Source: Patescibacteria group bacterium (lineage in GTDB: Bacteria > Patescibacteriota > Gracilibacteria > UBA1369 > PNNO01). From it: a DNA stretch of 22,159 bases. Below, one piece after another: positions 12,590 to 19,881 of the stretch (position 1 is the first letter of the stretch; each line of letters begins with the position of its first letter). A program made the translations under genes and the position numbers. Under the pieces are notes generated by a model, which saw nothing but the letters and a program-made list of their open reading frames with translations, was not told the DNA's origin and ran no database searches. The stretch lies in the NCBI GenBank assembly GCA_024275695.1, contig JAJRYP010000046.1, positions 1 through 22,159 of the forward strand, read 5' to 3'.

Positions 12590-14446
12590 TTATTTCTTTT
12601 TACTCTTCCAATAAAGCGCGTTATAACCTCTAATGTAAGCGTCTGTTGATGCCTGAATAATGTCCGGAGATGTTGCGGAACCAAGTACTTTTTCGCCACT
12701 CTTGTCCCCCATCGTAATGTTTACTTCAACAGCGGCGTCCGTACCCGCGGAGTGAATTGTCACCGCGTAATCCAGCAATCGAACTTCCAATTTATCGTCC
12801 TTGGCGATTCCTTTTTTAAGCGCCGCTATAATCGCATCAACCGGCCCAACCCCTTCGGCTTTCGCGCATATCTTCTTACCCATAAATTCTATATCGATTG
12901 TTGTGACGGGACGCTTTGTTTTAGTTATTTGCAGATTAAAATCAAGAATTTTCAAAACCGGTTTTTTGGAAGAGAATTCTTTAAGTACATTTTCAACGAT
13001 TTTTTGAAGATCACTTTCGGTTACCGATTTCCCTTTTGCTTGAAAATTCAAAAGTTCACCATACACAGCACGAAGGTAATCCCCTTTTATCAGGATATCA
13101 AATTTCTCTTTGATAATTTTTTGAAGCTGCTTTTCTGTTGGCATTTTATTCCATAAAGTTTTTTGTCTCCCTTTTGATGAAGCGGCACGTAATTTATAAA
13201 GCTTGTATTTGAGGTATCTGTTAATATCTTCTTTGCTTGGCTCAAGAGATGGTGGCGAAGGTAAATTTGACATCGCCGTAATTGGATCTTTAAGACCGTT
13301 TCCGGTTGCAACAACAACAACAGTATCGTCTTTTTTGAAAATTCCTTTTTCGGATAATTGCTTGAGAGCTCCAACAGGTAAAGCACCGGAAGGCTCAACA
13401 AAAATCGACTCAATATTAGCCAAAAGAGCTTCTGCGGCAAGCGTATCGTCATCATCTACCGCAACCGCCATTCCTCCCGATTCTTTTATGGCTTTTAGAA
13501 CCATATTGCCATCAAGAGGATAATTTACTGCGACAGCGCTGCAAATTGTTTCAATATAATCCGCCGCAACAACCTTTCGTTTCTTTTTATTGAAGGCTTC
13601 AACAACGGTTTGGCATCCACTTGGCTGAACACCAATTAATTTTGGAAGTTTGTCGATAAATCCCAATTTATAAAACTCCTTAAATCCTTTCCAAATAGCG
13701 GAAAGGTTCGTTCCAGAACCTATCGGACAAACAACATAATCCGGAGCGCGCCAAAAAAGCTGCTCGCAGATTTCGTAGCTTTGAGATTTCTGACCTTCTC
13801 TTCTAAAGACATAATCGCCGGCAAGATAAAAATCGTTTTCCTGCGCAATTTGGACCGCCAATTTTGCACATTCACTATATGCACCTCTAATTAGAAGCAC
13901 ACGAGCACCATATGAGATCGTTTGAGAAAGTTTTCCGATCGGTGTTTTTTCAGGCACCATAACATAACACGGAATACCTGCAACTGTTGAATATGCCGCA
14001 ATTGAAGCCGCCATATTACCTGATGAAGCAAGGCAAATCGCCTTAGCGCCAAGTTCCAAAGCTTTTGTAACTTCAACAAGAGTCCCGCGATCCTTAAACA
14101 CACCTGTTGGATTCGCCCCTTCATTTTTAACGTAAAGTTTCGGAAGCCCGAGTTTTTTTCCAAGATGTTTCGCGTGATAAAGAGGTGTTCCGCCTTCCTT
14201 TAAACTAACAATTTTCTCAAGATCCAGAATCGGATAAAAATCAAGATATTTCATTGCGGAAATAGGCGAATTTTTAAGGGCAAACATATTCATTCGACGC
14301 TTGATTCGCTCATAGTCGTAAATAACATCAAGAGCCGAGCCACACTTTAAGCAAGACGTAGCGGTTTGCTTTTCGTCATACTCAGCACTGCATTCAATAC
14401 ATTGAAGTTTATAAAATTTTTGACCTGTACTTGTTCCGTTAGGCAT
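12590..14446 (-). CDS. thrC: Threonine synthase with C-terminal LeuA-type regulatory module
   Basis: An apparently fused 618-residue protein. Residues 10-36 are a zinc ribbon (C16, C19, C32, C35). Residues 80-395 are a fold-type II PLP enzyme: GGTPLY (85-90), NPTGVFKDRGT with PLP lysine K118, SSGNMAASIAAY (141-152) and the phosphate-binding GSGTN (243-247). This fits threonine synthase, which makes threonine from O-phosphohomoserine, though a related beta-replacing enzyme is possible. Residues 435-490 (with KSVTESDLQKIVE) resemble the connector of 2-isopropylmalate synthase. Residues 495-612 match the LeuA dimerisation/allosteric domain: EGVGPVDAIIAAL (531-543), LLDYAVTIHSAGTDAAVEV and SPDIIQASTDAYI (593-605). 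Typical ThrC lacks this. It follows ridA by 9 bases. Feedback control by a branched-chain amino acid is inference. Confidence 0.88.
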   Translation of the reverse strand: MPNGTSTGQKFYKLQCIECSAEYDEKQTATSCLKCGSALDVIYDYERIKRRMNMFALKNSPISAMKYLDFYPILDLEKIVSLKEGGTPLYHAKHLGKKLGLPKLYVKNEGANPTGVFKDRGTLVEVTKALELGAKAICLASSGNMAASIAAYSTVAGIPCYVMVPEKTPIGKLSQTISYGARVLLIRGAYSECAKLAVQIAQENDFYLAGDYVFRREGQKSQSYEICEQLFWRAPDYVVCPIGSGTNLSAIWKGFKEFYKLGFIDKLPKLIGVQPSGCQTVVEAFNKKKRKVVAADYIETICSAVAVNYPLDGNMVLKAIKESGGMAVAVDDDDTLAAEALLANIESIFVEPSGALPVGALKQLSEKGIFKKDDTVVVVATGNGLKDPITAMSNLPSPPSLEPSKEDINRYLKYKLYKLRAASSKGRQKTLWNKMPTEKQLQKIIKEKFDILIKGDYLRAVYGELLNFQAKGKSVTESDLQKIVENVLKEFSSKKPVLKILDFNLQITKTKRPVTTIDIEFMGKKICAKAEGVGPVDAIIAALKKGIAKDDKLEVRLLDYAVTIHSAGTDAAVEVNITMGDKSGEKVLGSATSPDIIQASTDAYIRGYNALYWKSKKK

Positions 14447-14455
14447 TTCTATTCG

Positions 14456-14827
14456 TTAAATACTAGCGATACAGTCAATTTCAACTTTAACATCCTTTGG
14501 AAGCCTTGAAACCTCGACGGTCGCACGGGCGGGCTTGTGACTCGGAAAATAAGTCGCATAAACTTCGTTAACTTTGTCAAAGTCGTTTATATCCGCAAGG
14601 TAGATGGTTGTTTTAAGAACTTTATCCAAAGAACTTTCCGCAGCTTCCAGAACCGCCTTCAGGTTTTTCATAACCTGGTGAGTTTGCTCCGATACATCTC
14701 CCGCAATAAGATTACCGTTTGAAGTAAGCGGAATTTGGCCGGAACAAAAAATCAGTTTGCAGTTTTTAACTGCTTGGGAATAAGGCCCGATTGCCTGTGG
14801 CGCATTGTCTGTTTTTATAGTTTCCAT
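14456..14827 (-). CDS. ridA: RidA family reactive-intermediate deaminase
   Basis: RidA hydrolyses 2-aminoacrylate and 2-aminocrotonate, the reactive enamines released by PLP-dependent serine/threonine dehydratases, to the 2-keto acids. The 123 residues fit the family: AIGPYSQAV (residues 12-20), FCSGQIPL (27-34), TTIYLADINDF, and KPARATVEVSRLP with the substrate-binding R101, then VEIDCIASI at the end. I start at the METIK ATG (14825-14827). An upstream in-frame ATG at 14863 would add 12 residues unlike any RidA. It precedes thrC by 9 bases, consistent with a role in the threonine-isoleucine path. Confidence 0.93.
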   Translation of the reverse strand: METIKTDNAPQAIGPYSQAVKNCKLIFCSGQIPLTSNGNLIAGDVSEQTHQVMKNLKAVLEAAESSLDKVLKTTIYLADINDFDKVNEVYATYFPSHKPARATVEVSRLPKDVKVEIDCIASI

Positions 14828-14834
14828 GCGCAAA

Positions 14835-14863
14835 AGTTTACAAGATTTTAGATGTGAAATCAA
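14835..14863 (-). promoter_or_regulatory. Possible internal promoter for ridA-thrC
   Basis: On the minus strand, TTGATT (14858-14863), a 17-base spacer and TAAACT (14835-14840), each four of six consensus bases. Start would be only a few bases before the ridA ATG, giving a nearly leaderless message. The 47-base gap after the hydrolase gene is one of the larger ones in this run. Confidence 0.28.
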
Positions 14864-14874
14864 TAAATTTGTAC

Positions 14875-15423
14875 TTATACTATTTCTTTAATCTTTGAAA
14901 GCAGTATATCAAATTCAGTATAACCGGACGATCTGTTAATGTGACCGGCACCCGGAACAATAATCACGTCTGTTCCAAGTTTTTCCGCGAGTGCCTCGGC
15001 TTTTTCTAATCTAATATACGGATCGTTATCCGAATGAAAAATATAAAAATGCTTACAATTCGATTTGATCTTTTCCCAATCAAACTTGCGTTGCGCAAAC
15101 GTAACCATGCCGGGATCGAACCGATTTCCCGCTTTGCCATAAAATCCAGCAACCAGAAAAGCAGCCTTCACCTTGTAACGTTCAATAACATTCAGCGCGA
15201 AAGGCACACCCAGACTGTGACCGACCAAAATCGTATCTTCATCGATATGTTTCTCGTATTGTTCGAGGGTACTTAGCCAATTTCCAAGTGTCTGATTCTC
15301 GGGCGTGGAGAACTGAGGGATTATAACTTGTCGGCCAATTTTTATAAGCTCTTTTTTGAGCCAGGGGAACCAGTTTTCTTGCGGACCGCCGCCGACTCCG
15401 TGAAAGATGAAAATTGTTGGCAT
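14875..15423 (-). CDS. RBBP9/YdeN-type alpha/beta hydrolase
   Basis: A 182-residue serine hydrolase of the small RBBP9/YdeN group. The N-terminus is TIFIFHGVGGGPQENWFPWL, with the family's oxyanion HG motif. The nucleophile elbow is VGHSLG with S70, the acid is probably D134 in HSDNDPY, and the catalytic base is H161 in PGAGHIN. The start is the MPTIF ATG at 15421-15423. The longer open frame upstream (to 15627) lies inside the TraG-like gene and reads as arginine-rich nonsense. It begins 7 bases after the stop of that gene. The substrate is unknown, and there is no signal peptide, so it is cytoplasmic. Confidence 0.9.
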   Translation of the reverse strand: MPTIFIFHGVGGGPQENWFPWLKKELIKIGRQVIIPQFSTPENQTLGNWLSTLEQYEKHIDEDTILVGHSLGVPFALNVIERYKVKAAFLVAGFYGKAGNRFDPGMVTFAQRKFDWEKIKSNCKHFYIFHSDNDPYIRLEKAEALAEKLGTDVIIVPGAGHINRSSGYTEFDILLSKIKEIV

Positions 15424-15430
15424 ATAAATT

Positions 15431-18178
15431 TTAATTCTTAGGTTTATTTGACCCGTCACCCTTTTTTCCATCATTTTTCGGAATTTCCGTGTTCTTCTCG
15501 GGAGCGGGCTTTTTATCCGTCGGTTTCTTATCCGGTGATGGCAATTCCTTTTTCGGTGGCGGAGCACTCCATCTTTTAATTTTGTCTTCAACCATTTCAC
15601 GCTTTTTTGCGTATCGTTCGCGTACAACTTTCAAAATTTTCTCACGACGACCTTCTTCAATATCATATTCGGGCGGCGGCAAAGTATCGTACGAAAAGGT
15701 TTTTGATGGCATTCCATCAACCAACAGTTTAGTATACGCGGTATATTTGCTCAAATTAACAAGATCATTCGGAAGTGCCTCCTCACCAAACTGTGATGAT
15801 AAATACTCGGCATCATCAAATCCTACCTGGAATGAAATTGTAGATCCCACGTTTCCAAATACCGCATCACGAACTTCGTCGGGCATTTGCGCGATATATT
15901 GATTCGCCATTGTTAAATTCAAACGATATTTTCGAGCCTCGGAAAGGATTGTCGCAAACGAATCCGTAGCAAAATTCTGAAATTCATCCACATATAAATA
16001 GAAATCTTTACGATCCTTCTCTGGAATATTCGCTCGACTCATCGCATCGATCTGAAATTTTGTAATAAGCATCGCACCAAGAAGCTGAGAATTATCTTCA
16101 CCAAGTTTACCTTTGGATAAATTAACAATGATGATTTTTCCGCGATCCATGGCAAATCTTAGATTAACTGTCGATTTTGGCTGTCCCACAATATTTCTGA
16201 TAATCGGACTTGCAAGGAATTGGCCAACCTTGTTCAAAATAGGAGAAATAGCTTCAACCCGCATCCTGTCCTGCATAACTTCAAATTCTTTTTCCCAAAA
16301 AGCCTTTACAACCGGATCTTCGATCTTTCTGACGACTTTACGTCTGAAATCACGATCTTGAAGTATTCGCGTAATTCCAAGCATTGTCGTATTCGGATAT
16401 TCAAGAAGTGAAAGAATTGTATTTCTTAATATATGTTCGAGGCGCGGCCCCCAACTATCGGCATAAATTTTCTTAAAGATTCCAACAAGTCCGGAAGCAA
16501 TAATTGTATTCAAAGCGGGATCAGCCGTTTCAAGCATGTTAAAGGCAATCGGAAAATCACGGTCTGAAGGATCAAACAAAATAACATCATTTGTTCTCTC
16601 GGGCGGGACATAATTCAAAACGGCATCTGCAAGATCTCCATGAGGATCAATCACGCCAACACCTTTCCCGGCCTGTATATCGGAAAAAATCATATTCTCA
16701 AGTAGAGTTGTTTTACCCATACCGGTTTTTCCTATAATGTACATATGACGACGCCTGTCTAACGTTTTAATTCCAAAAGTTTTCTTAATTCCTCTAAAAT
16801 TTGTTCGTCCAAGCGTTGTAAGTTCTTCCCGTTCTTTTCCAACAATTGGGAGATCAACGGGCGGTTCAAGTTTTCGTGACTTCACCCAATAAATATTTGG
16901 TGTTGAAACCGACATGTTTGGCAAATGATAAATTGTAGCAAGTTCCTCCACATTCAAAACAAAAGAATCATCAATCACGCGATGTCGATACCTGTCAATT
17001 GCTTCTTTTCCTTTGATATATTGTCCGATTTTAAACCCGTTTAATTGCGGTATATTGAACTGTTTAAACGAACCTGCAATTTCACGAAGTTTGATCTTTG
17101 CGGTTTCCGGATTTTTATTTTTTTGAACGTAAATTATTCTGATGTTTGCTTCATAAAGCAGTTTGACCACTTTATCCATCGCAGCGGAAGTTGAAGTTTC
17201 TCTTTCATGACTTCTTGAAGTTAAATCTTCGATATCCTGTTCAGACCCCCCGGAATCAGCGGTACTCTGAAAAGACATCTTTGTTCCGGCTTTTAACCCG
17301 TGAATCCACAAAATCAAATAAACGGGAAAGAAAATGATTCTTGTTAATCTGCTTCGCGTACAAAAAATTTTCGTATAAGCCTTTTGGAAAGTTTCAATAT
17401 TCGCCCAAATTCCTTTTCCAATTATACGAACGCATTTTGTAAAAATAATTCTCCATTTGTCGGAAAGCGGACGAACAACAACCTGCACGAAGGCCTGCTC
17501 ATCGATATCATGAAGTTTGGCAAGCGTTGCAGTTATACCCGCAATCGGATCAACAGCCGTTCTTGTAATTTTATCTTCCAATTGAACATAACGTTTTACA
17601 GGAAAAATATCCGGATCTGTAAAAGTCAATTCGACACCGACGCTATTTTTATATAAATCATAATTTTCAAAATTCTTTTTATTATGAATCGGTGGAAGAT
17701 TTTCTATAGCGACAATTGTTTTTTCTGTTGTTTGTTGCGCCTGATCTAAAACAGGAGCTTGTGCAATTTCAATTTCCTGCGGCGACGCGTAATCCTCAAC
17801 TTCATCAATTTCAACATCGGGATATTGCGCATAAATCTGGCCTTCAATAAAATTCTTGTATTTTGCCGGAAATGAGAAGTAAAATTTAATATGACTTCCG
17901 ATATTCGCTATTTCAAGACTAATTCTGTCTTGAGAAGCGCCAAATAATCGCCTCCAAAAAGATATTTTTTTATATATTCCATGTAATGATGAAAATATCT
18001 GTTCGGCTACTATAGGCCCTGTTTCATTTTCTTTGGAAACACGTACTTCCAGGATTGTGAACTTTTTTGTATATTGCCGTTTCTTTTGAAGTTTTCTTGA
18101 AAAAATTTCCAGCAAAATCAGGAGTACGTATACACCTATTAAAATAATACCGATTGTTGCGATTAGAGACATATCCAT
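15431..18178 (-). CDS. Membrane-anchored VirD4/TraG-like ATPase (type IV secretion-type)
   Basis: A 915-residue protein. A membrane helix lies at residues 5-25 and a second hydrophobic patch at 280-293. About 420 residues of N-terminal domain of unknown role separate the first helix from the motor domain. The motor has Walker A GKTGMGKT (483-490), DPHGDL (511-516), which is typical of VirD4/TraG/HerA-like ATPases, Walker B YLYVDEFQNF (727-736), and a sensor-like MANQYIAQMP (757-766) with QVGFDDAEYL. The tail (872-915) is Pro/Lys-rich and probably disordered. Such motors pump DNA or protein. CPR genomes commonly carry similar large single-gene versions. No VirB partners are in the window. An AAGGA motif precedes the ATG, the clearest ribosome-binding site here. 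A second ATG two codons in is an alternative start. Confidence 0.88.
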   Translation of the reverse strand: MDMSLIATIGIILIGVYVLLILLEIFSRKLQKKRQYTKKFTILEVRVSKENETGPIVAEQIFSSLHGIYKKISFWRRLFGASQDRISLEIANIGSHIKFYFSFPAKYKNFIEGQIYAQYPDVEIDEVEDYASPQEIEIAQAPVLDQAQQTTEKTIVAIENLPPIHNKKNFENYDLYKNSVGVELTFTDPDIFPVKRYVQLEDKITRTAVDPIAGITATLAKLHDIDEQAFVQVVVRPLSDKWRIIFTKCVRIIGKGIWANIETFQKAYTKIFCTRSRLTRIIFFPVYLILWIHGLKAGTKMSFQSTADSGGSEQDIEDLTSRSHERETSTSAAMDKVVKLLYEANIRIIYVQKNKNPETAKIKLREIAGSFKQFNIPQLNGFKIGQYIKGKEAIDRYRHRVIDDSFVLNVEELATIYHLPNMSVSTPNIYWVKSRKLEPPVDLPIVGKEREELTTLGRTNFRGIKKTFGIKTLDRRRHMYIIGKTGMGKTTLLENMIFSDIQAGKGVGVIDPHGDLADAVLNYVPPERTNDVILFDPSDRDFPIAFNMLETADPALNTIIASGLVGIFKKIYADSWGPRLEHILRNTILSLLEYPNTTMLGITRILQDRDFRRKVVRKIEDPVVKAFWEKEFEVMQDRMRVEAISPILNKVGQFLASPIIRNIVGQPKSTVNLRFAMDRGKIIIVNLSKGKLGEDNSQLLGAMLITKFQIDAMSRANIPEKDRKDFYLYVDEFQNFATDSFATILSEARKYRLNLTMANQYIAQMPDEVRDAVFGNVGSTISFQVGFDDAEYLSSQFGEEALPNDLVNLSKYTAYTKLLVDGMPSKTFSYDTLPPPEYDIEEGRREKILKVVRERYAKKREMVEDKIKRWSAPPPKKELPSPDKKPTDKKPAPEKNTEIPKNDGKKGDGSNKPKN

Positions 18179-18229
18179 CTAGTAGCTTTCCTTATTAAAG
18201 AGTATGTCTCCCCTGTTCCCGGTTCCCTG

Positions 18230-18667
18230 TCAGTATAAGTTTAGATAATTTTGAAGAATAAGTGAAGCGGCAATTATATCTTGTTCCTGTTTTTTAATCT
18301 TTTTCTTGGATTTTCCGCTTCCTTTCACTCCAAGAGTGTATAATATAGCATCGCTTTCTGCGCTTGTCAACCGTTCATCGTGAAATTTTATCGGTATGCC
18401 GATTTGTAACCTTAGAGTTTCTCCGAAGTGCTCAACTTTGCGCGTTTGCTTTGTTTTTTCACCATCCATGTTTAATGGCAGACCAATAATGATTTCTACA
18501 ACTTTTTCTTTATCACAAATCTCTTTAATTTGCTTAATCACAGCTTCATGAGATTTATTTTTAATTAAAACGCGACCAAAAGCGACAGTTTGCGATTCAT
18601 CACTAATAGCGATCCCTATCTTGGCATCGCCATAGTCAATTCCAAGGAGTTTTCCTTTCTTTGGCAT
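18230..18667 (-). CDS. ruvX: Putative pre-16S rRNA nuclease / Holliday junction resolvase YqgF
   Basis: A 145-residue RNase H-fold nuclease. GIDYG (residues 9-13) carries the first catalytic Asp (D11), followed by KIGIAISDE, IIGLPLNMDGE (60-70), HDERLTS (96-102) and QDIIAASLIL with D130. The family trims 16S rRNA ends and has been linked to Holliday junction cleavage. Its ATG directly follows the TAA of rplI with no gap. It ends in TGA, one of two clear TGA stops in the window. The internal Lys-rich loop (KGSGKSKKKIKK) is typical. Confidence 0.94.
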   Translation of the reverse strand: MPKKGKLLGIDYGDAKIGIAISDESQTVAFGRVLIKNKSHEAVIKQIKEICDKEKVVEIIIGLPLNMDGEKTKQTRKVEHFGETLRLQIGIPIKFHDERLTSAESDAILYTLGVKGSGKSKKKIKKQEQDIIAASLILQNYLNLY

Positions 18668-19114
18668 TTATTTACCTTTTACTTCAACTTTAATCTCTGC
18701 ATGAACTTCGTCTGTAAGCTTTATAGTAACTTTGTGTTCTCCAACATTCTTAATATGTTCGGTCATGTCGATCTGTTTTTTGTCAAGTTTAATTTTTGCC
18801 TGTTTTTCAAGCGCTTTTACAACTTCTTTTTCAGTAATTGATCCGTAAAGCGTATCTTTATCGGTTATTTTTTCTTCAAATGTAAGAGTTAATCCTTCGA
18901 GTTGTTTCTTAATTTCTTTCGCCTGTTTTGAAATTTCTTCTTTTTCTTTCATTGCTTGTTCCTGCAATTTTTTACCCCATTCAAGCAGCTTTGGAGTCGC
19001 AACTTTCGCAAATTTACGAGGCGCAAGAAAATTTCGATAATATCCGTCTTTAACGTTTCTAACATCTCCTTTTTTCCCGAGATTCTCAACGTTTGTTGTT
19101 AATATAACCTGCAT
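18668..19114 (-). CDS. rplI: 50S ribosomal protein bL9
   Basis: bL9 binds 23S rRNA near the L1 stalk. The N-terminal RNA-binding domain reads NVENLGKKGDVRNVKDGYYR (8-27), then NFLAPRKFA. A long charged connecting helix (residues 45-78) leads to the C-terminal domain (LYGSITEKEVVKAL). The 148 residues are full length. It heads the minus-strand run that continues through ruvX. As I recall, several CPR lineages lack L9, so its presence narrows the lineage. Confidence 0.96.
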   Translation of the reverse strand: MQVILTTNVENLGKKGDVRNVKDGYYRNFLAPRKFAKVATPKLLEWGKKLQEQAMKEKEEISKQAKEIKKQLEGLTLTFEEKITDKDTLYGSITEKEVVKALEKQAKIKLDKKQIDMTEHIKNVGEHKVTIKLTDEVHAEIKVEVKGK

Positions 19115-19152
19115 TTTATTAAATATTTAGATTGTAAAAATAAAGCAGAGAT

Positions 19153-19181
19153 AAAATAGAGGAAAAACATGTTGTTGTAAA
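19153..19181 (-). promoter_or_regulatory. Candidate promoter of the rplI-ruvX operon
   Basis: On the minus strand, TTTACA (19176-19181), a 17-base spacer and TATTTT (19153-19158). Start near 19146 would give a leader of about 32 bases to the rplI ATG. This is the only promoter-like pair I find in the 91-base spacer. Confidence 0.4.
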
Positions 19182-19205
19182 TGGAAAATTATTAATTATT
19201 ATTAA

Positions 19206-19739
19206 TTAGATCACGCTTTCAACAAGATCGGTCGGGACATTTCTTGAAACCTCATCCTCAAAAGTCCCGACAAGATTTGCCATTCTAAGCAGCAATTTCT
19301 TGTCACTATCATCAAGACTACCATCAGATTTCAACTCTTCCGCGAATTTTAAAAGTTTATCTTTAACCCTCACGCAAAGCGAAGAAAGAGCAATTTTAGA
19401 TTCTCCCCCAACACCCCCTGAAAGCAATTTCAAAATGAGATTTAACTCAGTCAAATAGTCGTCAAACCGCGGATCCTTAATCATATCGAGAAGTTTAACT
19501 TTACGATCATCGCCAACCGTGATCGCACGTTGAGTAAGCGCGCTAATTCTGGCTTTAAACAAAGTTCTTTCCGTTTCTTGAAGAAAATTATTATCTCCGG
19601 GTTTATCCGTTCCTTTAATTCCGGCAATTCTGGCACCGATCTTATTGCAGATATCAAGCGCTCTGCCGGTCATTTCTCGTACGGAAGCGGAAGGAACTTC
19701 CCTTGTCTCTTTATTACTGTTCGGACTTTCAATCGACAT
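19206..19739 (-). CDS. Hypothetical helical protein, 177 residues
   Basis: I recognise no family. The protein is soluble, with no signal or membrane segment. The first 20 residues are polar and likely disordered. The rest is predicted mainly helical, with segments such as VREMTGRALDICNKIGARIA, a DRKVKLLDMIKDPRFDDYL stretch, and a C-terminal DSDKKLLLRMANLVGTFED. A Gly-rich turn (LSGGVGGES) splits the helical halves. It has its own strong promoter with an overlapping palindrome, so it is probably transcribed apart from the genes on either side. Confidence 0.65.
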   Translation of the reverse strand: MSIESPNSNKETREVPSASVREMTGRALDICNKIGARIAGIKGTDKPGDNNFLQETERTLFKARISALTQRAITVGDDRKVKLLDMIKDPRFDDYLTELNLILKLLSGGVGGESKIALSSLCVRVKDKLLKFAEELKSDGSLDDSDKKLLLRMANLVGTFEDEVSRNVPTDLVESVI

Positions 19740-19770
19740 AATTGATTGGTTAATTTTAAAATTGGAACGT

Positions 19771-19799
19771 ACAATAACATCCCAGACATATTATGTCAA
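19771..19799 (-). promoter_or_regulatory. Strong promoter of the 177-residue protein
   Basis: On the minus strand, a perfect TTGACA (19794-19799), a 17-base spacer and TATTGT (19771-19776). Start near 19764 gives a leader of about 25 bases. The pair is identical in both boxes and in spacing to the plus-strand promoter at 535-563. Confidence 0.6.
19785..19797. promoter_or_regulatory. Palindrome overlapping the -35 box
   Basis: GACATA-T-TATGTC is a perfect 6+1+6 inverted repeat that covers four bases of the TTGACA box and the first part of the spacer. A protein bound here would block the promoter, so it is a candidate operator. Confidence 0.4.
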
Positions 19800-19812
19800 T
19801 TAAAAATTTTTC

Positions 19813-19879
19813 AAAAAACACGCGATGCCCGCAAGATGATTAAAATGGACGTTCCCGCGGTAAAAGAACCTCTCATCGC
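19813..19879 (-). terminator. Possible terminator after the family-5 binding protein
   Basis: On the minus strand, just after the TAG stop, GCGATG (19874-19879) can pair with CATCGC (19822-19827). Inside them CCGC (19057+800, i.e. 19857-19860) can pair with GCGG (19829-19832), and a run of six T follows (19813-19818). The stems are short with large unpaired parts, so the fold is uncertain, but the T-run position fits termination before the next promoter. Confidence 0.35.
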
Positions 19880-19881
19880 CT

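Noticed and set aside
14875..15627. Long start for the RBBP9-like hydrolase at 15627
   Set aside because: The added residues lie within the VirD4-like gene, are Arg/Lys-rich nonsense, and the family begins at the MPTIF strand.
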